Assembly (NCBI GenBank): GCA_001298545.1
Contig: LJCX01000037.1
Coordinates: 124,001-188,000 of the forward strand
Source: Actinobacteria bacterium OV320
Lineage (GTDB): Bacteria; Actinomycetota; Actinomycetes; Streptomycetales; Streptomycetaceae
Direction: 5' to 3'
Length of the DNA: 64,000 bases
The notes beneath the pieces were generated by a model that saw nothing but the letters and a program-made list of their open reading frames with translations, ran no database searches and was not told the origin of the DNA. The translations under genes and the position numbers were made by a program. Shown here piece by piece: positions 51,911 to 61,900 of the stretch (positions are counted from its first letter, which is position 1; the number at the start of each line of letters is the position of its first letter).

Positions 51911-53883
51911 TGGCCGTCGCCCTGGAGAAGTCCGCCCCCCTGGCCGGCGTGCGCAGACTCCGCCGGCGCACGGTGGTGGCCGCGATCCTGGTGGCCTGGC
52001 TGCTCCTCTTCGTCGTCCTCCGCGGAAAGCAGACGCTGACCCTGGCGGCGGCGGACCTCACCGACCTGCACCGGTGGTTCAACGACGTCAACGACTCGAT
52101 CGGCGCGGACCGCAACTCCAACCCGCTGTTCCTCTACTTCTTCAACGAGATCCGCCTGGTCATCGACAACCTGGTGACCTTCATCCAGCACTTGATCTCA
52201 CAGCCCTCCGCCGGCCGCCCCCTTCCGCAGATCGGATGGCTCGGTGTCGTCGGCATCGTGGGCTACGTCTCCTGGGCCGTGGGCAACTGGCGGGTCGCCC
52301 TGCTGGCCGTCGCGGGCTTCACCTTCCTGGGCCTGCAGGGTCTGTGGCAGGAGAGCATGGACACCCTGTCGCTCACCCTCTCCGCGGTCTTCGTGGCGCT
52401 GCTGTTCGCGATCCCGCTGGGTGTGTGGGCGGGGCTCTCGGACCGGGTCAACCGGATCGTGACGCCCTTTCTGGACTTCATGCAGACGATGCCGACCTTC
52501 GTCTACCTCGCCCCGCTGACCCTGTTCTTCCTGATCGGCGGGGCCTCCGCGACGATCGCCACCGTGATCTACGCGGCACCGCCCGCGATCCGCATCACCG
52601 CGCACGCCATCCGTTCCGTGCCGGAGACCACCGTCGAGGCCGCCGAATCGCTGGGCGCGACCCGGCGGCAGGCACTGCTGAAGGTGCTGCTGCCCATGTC
52701 CAAGCGGACCGTGGTGATGGGCGTCAATCAGTCGATCATGGCCGCCCTGGCCATGGTGACCATCGCGGCGCTGATCGACGCGCCCGGCCTCGGCAAGACC
52801 GTCGTGCAGGCCCTGCAGTCGCTCGACGTGGGGACGGCCTTCAACGCGGGGCTCGCCATCGTCGTCATGGCGATCGTCCTCGACCGGGTCACCACCGCGG
52901 CCAGCGCCCGTGCGGAGACGGCCCGGCGTTCGAAGAACCGCTTCCTCAAGTGGCGCAGGCCGCTGCTGGGCGCGGGCGCGGCGGTCACGGCCGTCCTCGT
53001 CTATCTGTCGCACACCTATCTCTGGGCGGCGGAGTTCCCCGGCGACGGCGGCACCGGCAGCTCCATCGCGAGCGCGGCCGACACCGCGACCGGTTGGGCG
53101 CAGGACAACCTGTCGGGCCTCACCAACGCCTTCCGCGACGGCATCACCAACGGCCTGCTCAACCCGTTCCAGTCGCTGCTCACCGACTCCCCGTGGTGGC
53201 TCGTGGCCGCGGTGCTGATCGGGCTGGGCGCCGTGCTCGGCGGCGCGCGGGCCGGGGTCACCACGGCCGTCTGCCTGGGACTGCTGGTCGGCACCGGCCT
53301 GTGGTCGGACGCGATGACGACATTGGCGTCGACCCTCGTGGCGACGGTGCTGGTGATGCTGCTCGGCATGGTCCTCGGGGTGTGGATGGGGCGCAGCCCG
53401 CTCGTGGACCGGCTGCTGCGGCCCTCGCTGGACGCGGCGCAGGTCATGCCGCCGTTCGTCTATCTCGTGCCGTTCCTGGCGCTGTTCGGCGCGACCCGCT
53501 TCACGGCCATCGTCGCCGCGATCGTCTACGCGGCGCCGGTCGCCATCAAGATCATCGCTGACGGTGTGCGGGCCGTGCCCGAGACCACCGTCGAGGCGGC
53601 CACGTCCGCCGGGTGCAACACCTGGCAGATCATCACCAAGGTTCAACTGCCGATGTCACGCAGTGCCCTGACGCTCGCGACCAACCAGGGCCTGATCTAC
53701 GTGCTGTCGATGGTTGTTGTGGGCGGCCTGGTAGGAGCGGGCGCCCTCGGCTACGACGTCGTGGCCGGCTTCTCGCAGGGGCAGCTGTACGGGAAGGGGC
53801 TCGCGGCGGGTCTCGCCATCGTCCTTCTCGGAGTCATGTTCGACCGGATCACCCAGGCAGCGGCGCGACGCGCGAGCGCTTAA
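51910..53883 (+). CDS. proW: ABC importer permease, two ProW-type domains fused
   Basis: 657 residues, about twice a normal ProW. Two copies of the permease domain are visible, each with its EAA loop: TTVEAAESLGATRRQALLKVLLPM and TTVEAATSAGCNTWQIITKVQLPM. Each copy also has the FLDFMQTMPTFVYLAPL / SLDAAQVMPPFVYLVPF segment, and about 12 or more helices are expected in total. A hydrophilic spacer with a probable outer loop (residues 370-410) joins them. One chain can thus supply both halves of the channel. Start ATG 51910 in TGATG with proV; GTG 51907 is an alternative. Confidence 0.9.
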   Translation: MAVALEKSAPLAGVRRLRRRTVVAAILVAWLLLFVVLRGKQTLTLAAADLTDLHRWFNDVNDSIGADRNSNPLFLYFFNEIRLVIDNLVTFIQHLISQPSAGRPLPQIGWLGVVGIVGYVSWAVGNWRVALLAVAGFTFLGLQGLWQESMDTLSLTLSAVFVALLFAIPLGVWAGLSDRVNRIVTPFLDFMQTMPTFVYLAPLTLFFLIGGASATIATVIYAAPPAIRITAHAIRSVPETTVEAAESLGATRRQALLKVLLPMSKRTVVMGVNQSIMAALAMVTIAALIDAPGLGKTVVQALQSLDVGTAFNAGLAIVVMAIVLDRVTTAASARAETARRSKNRFLKWRRPLLGAGAAVTAVLVYLSHTYLWAAEFPGDGGTGSSIASAADTATGWAQDNLSGLTNAFRDGITNGLLNPFQSLLTDSPWWLVAAVLIGLGAVLGGARAGVTTAVCLGLLVGTGLWSDAMTTLASTLVATVLVMLLGMVLGVWMGRSPLVDRLLRPSLDAAQVMPPFVYLVPFLALFGATRFTAIVAAIVYAAPVAIKIIADGVRAVPETTVEAATSAGCNTWQIITKVQLPMSRSALTLATNQGLIYVLSMVVVGGLVGAGALGYDVVAGFSQGQLYGKGLAAGLAIVLLGVMFDRITQAAARRASA

Positions 53884-53894
53884 GGAGCACCAGC

Positions 53895-54872
53895 ATGGCA
53901 ACACACGTACGACAGTGGAGAACCGGCGTGGCCGGCATATCCGTCGTGACTGTCATCGGGCTGACCCTCACCGCCTGCGGCGGCGCGAAGGTCGGTGACG
54001 ACTCCGCGGATTCGGGCAGCTCGGGCAAGTGCGGAACGTTCAATCTCGCCGTCAATCCGTGGGTGGGCTACGAGGCGGACGCGGCGGTCGTCGCCTACGT
54101 CGCGCAGCACGACCTCGGCTGCACGGTCAAGAAGAAGGACCTGAAGGAGGAGATCGCCTGGCAGGGCTTCGGGACGGGCGAGGTCGACGCCGTCCTGGAG
54201 AACTGGGGCCACGACGATCTGAAGAAGAAGTACATCACCGACCAGAAGACCGCCGTGGCGGCCGGCTCGACCGGCAACAAGGGCATCATCGGCTGGTACG
54301 TGCCGCCGTGGCTGGCCAAGGCGCACCCGGACATCACCGACTGGAAGAACCTGAACAAGTACGCCGCGAACTTCAAGACCTCCGAGTCCGGCGGCAAGGG
54401 CCAACTGCTGGACGGGGACCCGTCGTACGTCACCAACGACGAGGCCCTGGTGAAGAACCTGAAGCTGGACTTCAAGGTGGTGTACGCGGGCAGCGAGACC
54501 GCGCTCATCCAGTCGTTCCGCAAGGCCGAGAAGAACAAGGAATGGGTGATCGGCTACTTCTACGAGCCGCAGTGGTTCCTCTCCGAGGTGCCGTTGGTGA
54601 AGGTCGATCTGCCCGCGTACACGACGGGCTGCGACGCCGACGCGGCGAAGATCGCCTGTGACTATCCCGTCTACGACCTCGACAAGATCGTCAGCGCCGA
54701 GTTCGCGAAGTCCGGCAGCCCGGCCTACGACCTGGTGAAGAAGTTCAACTGGACGAACGACGACCAGAACACCGTGGCCAAGTACATCGCGGTGGACAAG
54801 CTGTCGCCGGACGCGGCGGCCAAGAAGTGGGTGGAGGCCAACCGCGCCAAGGTCGACGCCTGGATCAAGTAA
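53895..54872 (+). CDS. proX: glycine betaine-type substrate-binding lipoprotein
   Basis: 325 residues. Lipobox LTLTAC with Cys28 as the lipid anchor. The mature part is an OpuAC/ProX-type binding protein: FNLAVNPWVGYEADAAVVAYVAQHDLGC, the aromatic residues in NPWVGY, ENWGH, IIGWYVPPW and GYFYEPQWFL that form quaternary-ammonium boxes. The AAKKWVEANRAKVDAWIK C-terminus is usual for the family. Binds betaine or choline outside the membrane for ProVW. ATG 53895 has AAGGAG 8 bases upstream, 11 bp after proW. A terminator follows. Confidence 0.93.
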   Translation: MATHVRQWRTGVAGISVVTVIGLTLTACGGAKVGDDSADSGSSGKCGTFNLAVNPWVGYEADAAVVAYVAQHDLGCTVKKKDLKEEIAWQGFGTGEVDAVLENWGHDDLKKKYITDQKTAVAAGSTGNKGIIGWYVPPWLAKAHPDITDWKNLNKYAANFKTSESGGKGQLLDGDPSYVTNDEALVKNLKLDFKVVYAGSETALIQSFRKAEKNKEWVIGYFYEPQWFLSEVPLVKVDLPAYTTGCDADAAKIACDYPVYDLDKIVSAEFAKSGSPAYDLVKKFNWTNDDQNTVAKYIAVDKLSPDAAAKKWVEANRAKVDAWIK

Positions 54873-54896
54873 CCCACGTCGGCAGGACGGTCGGAG

Positions 54897-54942
54897 ATGC
54901 CCGGCGGGCGGTGTGCACCTGTGTGCGCCGCCCGCCGGGCAT
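54897..54942 (+). terminator. terminator hairpin after proX
   Basis: Perfect 15-bp stem ATGCCCGGCGGGCGG (54897-54911) with its complement at 54928-54942 and a 16-base loop, 24 bases after the proX stop. No T-tract. Confidence 0.7.
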
Positions 54943-54981
54943 TGCCGCGTTCCGGGCTGTTTCCCGACGTCACCGGACCTC

Positions 54982-55049
54982 TTGACACCCCCTGTCCGCG
55001 ACAGGCACATTGAGTTGCGCAACCTGAACTATGTTGCGCAGAAAGCAAC
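54982..55049 (+). promoter_or_regulatory. dimethylglycine oxidase promoter with tandem operators
   Basis: TTGACA (54982-54987), 18 bp, CACATT (55006-55011), then GTTGC-GCAACCT-GAACT (55014-55030) and the perfect palindrome GTTGC-GCAGAAA-GCAAC (55033-55049), 19 bp apart. Confidence 0.68.
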
Positions 55050-55079
55050 TCGACTGGTTTTCGATCCGGAGGTGCGGCG

Positions 55080-57518
55080 ATGGCGGGACCCCGAGTGGTG
55101 ATCATCGGAGCGGGCGTCGTGGGAGCGGCACTCGCGGACGAGATCTCCGCGCGCGGCTGGACCGATGTGACCGTGGTCGACCAGGGCCCGCTCCCCGCGA
55201 CCGGGGGCTCCACGTCGCACGCCCCGGGCCTGGTCTTCCAGACGAACTCCTCCAAGACGATGACCGAGCTGGCCCGCTACACCGTCGAGAAGTTCTGCTC
55301 CCTCGACGTCGACGGCAAGCCCTGCTTCCTCCAGGTCGGCGGCCTCGAAGTGGCCACCACCCCCGAACGCCTCGCGGAACTGCACCGCCGCCTCGGCTGG
55401 ATCACCGCCTGGGGCATCGAGGCGCGCCTGCTCAGCGCCGCCGAGTGCGTGGAGCAGCACCCCCTGATCGACCCGGACCGGATCCTCGGCGGCCTCCTCA
55501 TCCCGACCGACGGGATCGCCAAGGCCGTGCTCGCGGTCGAGGCGCAGATCCGCCGGGCCACCGAGCGCGGCGTCACCTTCCTGGCCCGCCACGAAGTGCT
55601 GGACGTACAGCGCAGCGAGGGCCGGGTGACCGGTGTCCTCACCGACCGCGGCGAGATCGCGGCCGACATCGTGGTGTGCTGCGCCGGCATCTGGGGCCCG
55701 AGTATCGCCCGCATGGTCGGCATGAACCTCCCGCTGACCCCGCTCGCCCACCAGCTCGCCTGGACCGGCCCGATCCCGGCGCTCGCGGGCCGGACACAGG
55801 AGGCGGTGCGGCCGATCCTGCGCCACCAGGACGCCGACCTCTACTACCGCGACCGCTTCGACGGCATCGGCATCGGCTACTACGGCCACCGCCCGATGCC
55901 CGTCTCGGCCGACGACATCCTCTCCGTCGACGAGGCCGACGACATGCCGTCGGTCCTGAAGTTCACCGAGGACGACTTCGCCGACGCCTGGACCGAGACC
56001 CGGTCCCTGCTCCCCGCGACACAGGAGGCCAAGGTCGAGGAGGGCATCAACGGCCTGTTCTCCTTCACCACCGACAACTTCCCGCTGCTGGGCGAGTCCC
56101 CGGACGTCAAGGGCTTCTGGGTGGCCGAGGCGGTCTGGGTCACGCACTCGGCGGGCGTCGGCCGGGCCCTGGCCGAATGGCTGGTCGACGGCTTCTGCTC
56201 GTCCTTCGACCTGCACGAGTGCGACGTCAACCGCTTCGAGCCGCACCAGCTGTCCCCGGAGTACGTCCTGGCCCGCGACTGCCGCAACTTCGTCGAGGTC
56301 TACGACATCCTCCACCCCCTCCAGCCGTCGGGCGACCCGCGTCCGATCCGCACGAGCCCCTTCCACACCCGGCAGCAGGAGCACGGCGCGTTCTTCCTGG
56401 AGGCGAACGGCTGGGAGCGCCCGCAGTGGTACGAGGCCAACGCGGGACTCGTCGAAGGCCGCAACATCCCCACGCCCGACGACTGGGCCGCGCAGTACTG
56501 GTCGCCCGTCGTCGGCGCCGAGGCACAGGCCACCCGCGAGACCGTCGCGATGTACGACATGACCGCCCTCAAGCGGCTCGAGGTCAGCGGCCGGGGTGCC
56601 GCGGCCTTCCTGGAGGGGCTGACCACCGGCAAGGTCGCCAAGTCGGTCGGCTCGGTGACGTACACCCTGCTCCTGGACCGGGACGGCGGCATCCGCAGCG
56701 ATGTCACCGTCGCCCGCCTGGCCCCCGACCTCTTCCAGGTCGGCGCCAACGGCAACCTGGACCTCGACTGGTTCGCCCGCCGGCTCCCCGCCGACGGCAC
56801 GGTGCAGGTCCGCGACATCACCCCCGGCACCTGCTGCATCGGCCTGTGGGGCCCCCTGGCCCGCAAGGTCCTCCAGCCGCTGACGGACGAGGACTTCTCG
56901 GGCGACGGCCTGAAGTACTTCCGCGCCAAGCGCGCCTACATCGGCTCGGTGCCCGTCACCGCGATGCGGCTGTCGTACGTGGGTGAGCTCGGCTGGGAGC
57001 TCTACACCACCGCCGACCAGGGCCTGAAACTGTGGGACACCCTGTGGCGGGCGGCGAAGCCGCTCGGCGGCGTCATCGCCGGCCGCGGCGCCTTCAACAG
57101 CCTCCGCCTGGAGAAGGGTTACCGCTCCTTCGGTACCGACATGACCTTCGAGCACGACCCCTACGAGGCCGGGGTCGGCTTCGCCGTCAAGCTCGACAAG
57201 GGCGACTTCCTCGGCAAGGCCGCCCTGGAGCGCCGCAAGGAAGACGTCCGGCGCAGGCTGACCTGTCTCACCATCGACGACCCGCGGTCGGTCGTCCTGG
57301 GCAAGGAGCCGGTCTACGACGGCGACCGCGCGGTCGGCTATGTCACCAGCGCCGCCTACGGCTACACGATCGGCAAGGGCATCGCCTACGCCTGGCTCCC
57401 CACGGAACTCGCCGTCCCCGGGACGGCGGTCCACATCGGCTACTTCGACCAACGGGTGGAGGCGGTCGTGGCCGAGGAGCCGCTGTTCGACCCGACGATG
57501 TCCCGCCTCCGTGGCTGA
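55080..57518 (+). CDS. dmgO: dimethylglycine oxidase
   Basis: 812 residues, full length and very close in sequence to the Arthrobacter globiformis enzyme. N-terminal FAD domain (VVIIGAGVVGAALADE at 6-21); GGSTSHAPGLVFQTN contains His47, the position of the histidyl-FAD link in this family. The second half is a GcvT-like folate domain (YDMTALKRLEVSG, LSYVGELGWELYT, RLEKGYRSFGTDMT). It oxidises dimethylglycine to sarcosine, making H2O2 and passing the carbon to THF as 5,10-methylene-THF. ATG 55080 follows CGGAGG. First gene of the dmgO-sox group. Confidence 0.95.
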   Translation: MAGPRVVIIGAGVVGAALADEISARGWTDVTVVDQGPLPATGGSTSHAPGLVFQTNSSKTMTELARYTVEKFCSLDVDGKPCFLQVGGLEVATTPERLAELHRRLGWITAWGIEARLLSAAECVEQHPLIDPDRILGGLLIPTDGIAKAVLAVEAQIRRATERGVTFLARHEVLDVQRSEGRVTGVLTDRGEIAADIVVCCAGIWGPSIARMVGMNLPLTPLAHQLAWTGPIPALAGRTQEAVRPILRHQDADLYYRDRFDGIGIGYYGHRPMPVSADDILSVDEADDMPSVLKFTEDDFADAWTETRSLLPATQEAKVEEGINGLFSFTTDNFPLLGESPDVKGFWVAEAVWVTHSAGVGRALAEWLVDGFCSSFDLHECDVNRFEPHQLSPEYVLARDCRNFVEVYDILHPLQPSGDPRPIRTSPFHTRQQEHGAFFLEANGWERPQWYEANAGLVEGRNIPTPDDWAAQYWSPVVGAEAQATRETVAMYDMTALKRLEVSGRGAAAFLEGLTTGKVAKSVGSVTYTLLLDRDGGIRSDVTVARLAPDLFQVGANGNLDLDWFARRLPADGTVQVRDITPGTCCIGLWGPLARKVLQPLTDEDFSGDGLKYFRAKRAYIGSVPVTAMRLSYVGELGWELYTTADQGLKLWDTLWRAAKPLGGVIAGRGAFNSLRLEKGYRSFGTDMTFEHDPYEAGVGFAVKLDKGDFLGKAALERRKEDVRRRLTCLTIDDPRSVVLGKEPVYDGDRAVGYVTSAAYGYTIGKGIAYAWLPTELAVPGTAVHIGYFDQRVEAVVAEEPLFDPTMSRLRG

Positions 57519-57574
57519 GCGGATCGCAGGCCTTGGGGCGTTGCAGCTCAGGCTCGTAGGAAGGAGGACGGTCG

Positions 57575-57757
57575 ATGACCGCACAGTTGGCTGACGGCAG
57601 GGCGACCGCCGCCGACATCCGCCACGAACTCGCCGACATCATCACGCCGGCCCTCCGGCTCGCGCCGGGCGTCGTCGCGCCGCGTGCCCGCACCGAGGCC
57701 CCAGCGGCCAAGCACCCGCTCTCTCCGCACCCCTCGCACGACGGAGCTGTCCGATGA
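57575..57757 (+). CDS. 60-residue protein of unknown function, coupled to soxB
   Basis: ATG 57575 is preceded by AGGAGG at good spacing, and its TGA overlaps the soxB ATG (ATGA at 57754), so translation is coupled. Third codon positions are almost all G or C, as in real genes here. The first half is a predicted helix (ATAADIRHELADIITPALRLA); the second half is Pro/His-rich (KHPLSPHPSHDGAVR) and probably flexible. No membrane segment, no metal-binding cysteines. I recognise no family. It might assist assembly or flavin loading of sarcosine oxidase, but that rests on position only. Confidence 0.7.
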   Translation: MTAQLADGRATAADIRHELADIITPALRLAPGVVAPRARTEAPAAKHPLSPHPSHDGAVR

Positions 57758-58986
57758 GCCCCAGCACCCCCGGCGCCGACCTCCCCGACCACCCCGACCG
57801 GCTCTGGCGCAACCCCGAACCCAGGCGGTCGTACGACGTGATCGTCGTGGGTGGCGGCGGCCACGGCCTGGCCACCGCCCACTACCTGGCGAGGAACCAC
57901 GGCATCACCAATGTCGCGGTCCTGGAGAAGGGCTGGCTGGGCGGCGGCAACATGGCCCGCAACACCACGATCATCCGCTCCAACTACCTGTGGGACGAGA
58001 GCGCCGGCATCTACGAACACGCCCTCAAACTGTGGGAAGGGCTGGCGGAAGAGCTCGACTACCCGATCCTCTTCTCCCAGCGCGGCGTGCTGAACCTCGC
58101 CCACAGCCTCCAGGACGTCCGCGACAGCGTGCGCCGGGTCGAGGCCAACCGGCTCAACGGCGTCGACGCCGAGTGGCTCGACGCCGAGCAGGTCAAAGAG
58201 GTCTGCCCGATCGTCAACATCTCACCCGACGTGCGCTACCCGGTCCTGGGCGGCACCTACCAGCCACGCGCCGGCATCGCCAAACACGACTACGTCGCCT
58301 GGGGATTCGCCCGCTCCGCGGACGCCGCCGGCATCGACATCATCCAGAACTGCGAGGTCACCGGCCTGGACGTGGTCGGCGGCCGGGTGGTCGGCGTGCA
58401 GACCACGCGCGGACCCATCGCCGCGGGCAAGGTGGCCCTGTGCTCGGCCGGCCACACCTCGGTCCTCGCCGCCATGGCCGGCATCGAACTCCCCCTCCAG
58501 AGCCACCCGTTGCAGGCCCTGGTCTCCGAACTCCTGGAGCCCGTCCACCCCACGGTGGTCATGTCCAACGCCGTCCATGTGTACGTCAGCCAGGCGCACA
58601 AGGGCGAACTGGTGATGGGCGCCGGTATCGACGCGTACAACTCCTACACCCAGCGCGGCGCCTTCCACATCATCGAAGAGCAGATGTCCGCCGCCCTGGA
58701 GCTCTTCCCGGTCTTCGCCCGCGCCCATGTGCTGCGCACCTGGGGCGGCATCGTCGACGTCAGCCCGGACGCCTCGCCGATCGTCGGCCTCAGCCCGGTC
58801 GACAACCTGTACCTCAACTGCGGGTGGGGCACGGGCGGTTTCAAGGCCACCCCGGGCGTCGGCTGGGTCTACGCCCACACCATCGCCCACGACACGCCCC
58901 ACTCCCTCAACGCCCCCTTCTCGCTCGACCGTTTCACCACCGGCGCGCTCGTCGACGAGCACGGCGCGGCCGCGGTGGCCCACTAG
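57754..58986 (+). CDS. soxB: sarcosine oxidase subunit beta
   Basis: 410 residues. Dinucleotide loop YDVIVVGGGGHGLATAHYLA (GGGGHG at 33-38) and LEKGWLGGGNMARNTTIIRSNYLW, both typical of SoxB. His178 in AGIAKHDYVAW matches the residue that binds FMN covalently at the alpha-beta interface in heterotetrameric enzymes. CGWGTGGFKATPGVGWVYA near the end is the family's FAD-closing loop. It oxidises sarcosine to glycine and one carbon. Start in ATGA overlap with the 60-residue gene; the fused soxDA gene starts 12 bases after its stop. Confidence 0.95.
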   Translation: MSPSTPGADLPDHPDRLWRNPEPRRSYDVIVVGGGGHGLATAHYLARNHGITNVAVLEKGWLGGGNMARNTTIIRSNYLWDESAGIYEHALKLWEGLAEELDYPILFSQRGVLNLAHSLQDVRDSVRRVEANRLNGVDAEWLDAEQVKEVCPIVNISPDVRYPVLGGTYQPRAGIAKHDYVAWGFARSADAAGIDIIQNCEVTGLDVVGGRVVGVQTTRGPIAAGKVALCSAGHTSVLAAMAGIELPLQSHPLQALVSELLEPVHPTVVMSNAVHVYVSQAHKGELVMGAGIDAYNSYTQRGAFHIIEEQMSAALELFPVFARAHVLRTWGGIVDVSPDASPIVGLSPVDNLYLNCGWGTGGFKATPGVGWVYAHTIAHDTPHSLNAPFSLDRFTTGALVDEHGAAAVAH

Positions 58987-58997
58987 GGAGCCGAACG

Positions 58998-61900
58998 ATG
59001 CTGCTCATTTCCTGCCCGTGGTGCGGGCCCCGCGACGAGGCCGAGTTCCACTACGGCGGCCAGGCGCACGTGCCCTATCCCGAGGACCCCGCCGCCCTCA
59101 CCGACGAGGAGTGGGCGCGCTACCTCTTCTTCCGCGACAACCCCAAGGGCCCGTTCGCCGAGCGCTGGAGCCACGCGGCGGGCTGCCGCAAGTGGTTCAA
59201 CGCGGTGCGCGACACCTCGACGAACGAGGTCCTGGCGGTGTACCGGCCGGGAGAGACCCGCCCGCCCCTCACGCAGCCCGGAGCGGCCGCTTCGGCTGTC
59301 GGCCCAGCCACTTCGGCCGCCGAGCCGGCCACTTCGGTAGTCGAGCCGGGCCCTTCTGCTCCCGCCCAGGCCACTTCGGCTGCCGCCTCGGCGATGCCGG
59401 CCGTCCCGGCTATCCCGGCCGTCCCGGCTGTCGCGGCCGCCTCGGCCATCCCGGCTATCCCGGCCGCCTCGGCCGCCTCGGCCGTCCCGGCCGTCCCGTC
59501 CCGTCCGGCCACCACCGAGCCCGGTCCGGCGATTCCGGCTCGTCCGGTCACTTCGATGCCCGGTCGGGCAATTCCAGCCCGTCCGGCGTTTGAGGACGAG
59601 GCCCCTTCAGGGCCGAACGGGGGACCGGGGGCGGAGCCCCCGGCACGGCAGGCGAGCCAACCGCACCGCCTGGCCACCGGTGGCCGCATCGACCGCGACA
59701 ACCCCCTCACCTTCACCTTCGACGGCACCGAGTACCAGGGCTACCGAGGCGACACCCTCGCCTCCGCCCTCCTCGCCAACGGCGTCATCGCGACAGCGAC
59801 CAGCATCAGACTCGGCCGCCCCCGCGGCATCTTCTCCGCCGGCGTGGAGGAACCCAACGCCGTCATCCAGATCGAGGAACCCTTCCCCGAGCCGATGCTC
59901 CCCGCGACGACGGTCGAGCTGCACGACGGCCTCGTCGCGACCAGCCTCCCCGGCCAGGGCCGCCTGGCCACCGAACCGGACCCCGCCCGCTACGACGCCG
60001 TACACGCCCACTGCGACCTGCTGGTCGTCGGCGCGGGCCCGGCCGGCCTCGCGGCCGCGGCGGCGGCGGCACGGAGCGGCGCCCGCGTCATCCTCGCCGA
60101 CGACCAGCCGGAACCCGGCGGCAGCCTGCTCGGCACCGGCGACCACCTCGACTGGGTGGAGGCGACGCGCGCAGAGCTCGAAGCCGCCCCCGAGGTACGC
60201 GTTTTGCCGCGCACCACCGTCTTCGGCCACTACGACGACAACCACCTCCTCGCCGTCGAGCGCCGCACCAACCACTTCGGCGCCGAGGCCCCGGAGCAGG
60301 TCTCCCGCGAGCGTGTCTGGCGGATCCGCGCCCGGCGCGTGGTCCTCGCGACCGGCGCCCACGAGCGCTCGCTGGCGTTCGGCGACAACGACCGCCCCGG
60401 TGTGATGCTGGCCGCCTCGGCCCGGACGTACCTCCACCGTTACGCGGTCCTGCCCGGCCGGCACGCGGTCGTGTTCACCACCAACGACAGTGCGTACGCC
60501 GCCGCGCTCGACCTGGCGGCGGCCGGGGTGGGCATCGCGGCGATCGTCGACACCCGGTCCGAGCCGGGGGAGTGGGCCGAGCGCGCCCGGTCCGCGGGGA
60601 TCGAGGTGCTGGCCGGACACGCGGTCACGGACACGGAGGGCGGGACCCGGCTCACCGGCGTGACGGTCGCCCCGTACGGGGAGCCCGCAGAACGGCGAGC
60701 AGCCTCCTCACAGCGGGAGTTCGCCGTCGACCTGCTCCTGGTGTCCGGTGGCTGGAACCCCGTCGCGCATCTGTTCAGCCAGGCGGGCGGCAAGCTCCGT
60801 CACGACGACGTGCTCGGCACGTTCGTTCCCGACAGCTGCCGTCAGGCCGTGGAGGTCGTGGGCAGTGCGAACGGGGTCCTCGATCTCGCCACGGCCCTCG
60901 CGCAGGGCGCGGCGGCCGGCGCCCGCGCGGTCGAGGCGGAGGGTCGCCCCTCCGGGGCGCCCGCCCTCCCGGCCGTCGCCGCCGCACCGCACACCCCGCC
61001 CATGCAGGTGTTCGCCGTCCCGACCTCCACCGGGGCACCCCGGTTCGTCGACCTCCAACGCGATGTCACGGTCGACGACCTGGCGCGGGCGACCGGGGCG
61101 GGCCTGCGCTCGGTGGAGCACACCAAGCGCTACACCACGGCCGGCACCGCCAACGACCAGGGCAAGACGGGCGGAGCGCTGGCGAGCGGGATCGTCGCCG
61201 AACTCCTCGGCGTGGACATCTCGGCGCTGGGCCTGCCCACGTTCCGGCCGCCGTACGTCCCCGTCTCCTTCGCGGCGCTCGCCGGCCGCGACCGGGGCGC
61301 GCTGTCCGACCCGATCCGTACGACCGCCGTCCACGCGTGGCATGTCGCGCACGGCGCCCTGTTCGAGAACGTCGGCCAGTGGAAGCGGCCCTGGTACTAC
61401 CCGCGGGACGGCGAGGACATGCGGGCGGCCGTGCTGCGCGAGTGCGCGGCCGCCCGGGAGGGTGTCGCCTTCATGGACGCCTCCACCCTCGGCAAGATCG
61501 ACGTGCAGGGCCCGGACGCCGCCGTCTTCCTCGACCGGCTCTACACCAACATGATGAGCACCCTGAAGGTCGGCATGATCCGCTACGGCGTCATGTGCCG
61601 CCTGGACGGCATGATCTTCGACGACGGAACGGTCATCCGCCTCGCCCAGGACCGCTTCCTGGTCACCACCACCACGGGCAACGCGGCCGCCGTACTGGAC
61701 TGGATGGAGGAGTGGCTCCAGACCGAGTGGCCCGAACTCCGCGTCCACTGCACCTCGGTCACCGAGCAGTGGGCCACCGTCGCCCTGGTCGGACCGCGTT
61801 CGCGCGAGGTGCTCGGCTCGCTCGCACCCCGGCTGGCCGTCGCCAACGACGACTTCCCGTTCATGGCGTGGCGGGACACGACGGTCGCGGGGATCGACGC

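Noticed and set aside
57540..57556. Possible island operator before the 60-residue gene (GTTGC-AGCTCAG-GCTCG)
   Set aside because: The right half does not match and no partner site lies 19 bp away; probably chance.
57684..58997. Upstream extension of the soxDA frame through the soxB region
   Set aside because: The frame is open but the residues are Arg/Pro-rich shadow sequence of soxB; the ATG at 58998 with AGGGAG is the real start.
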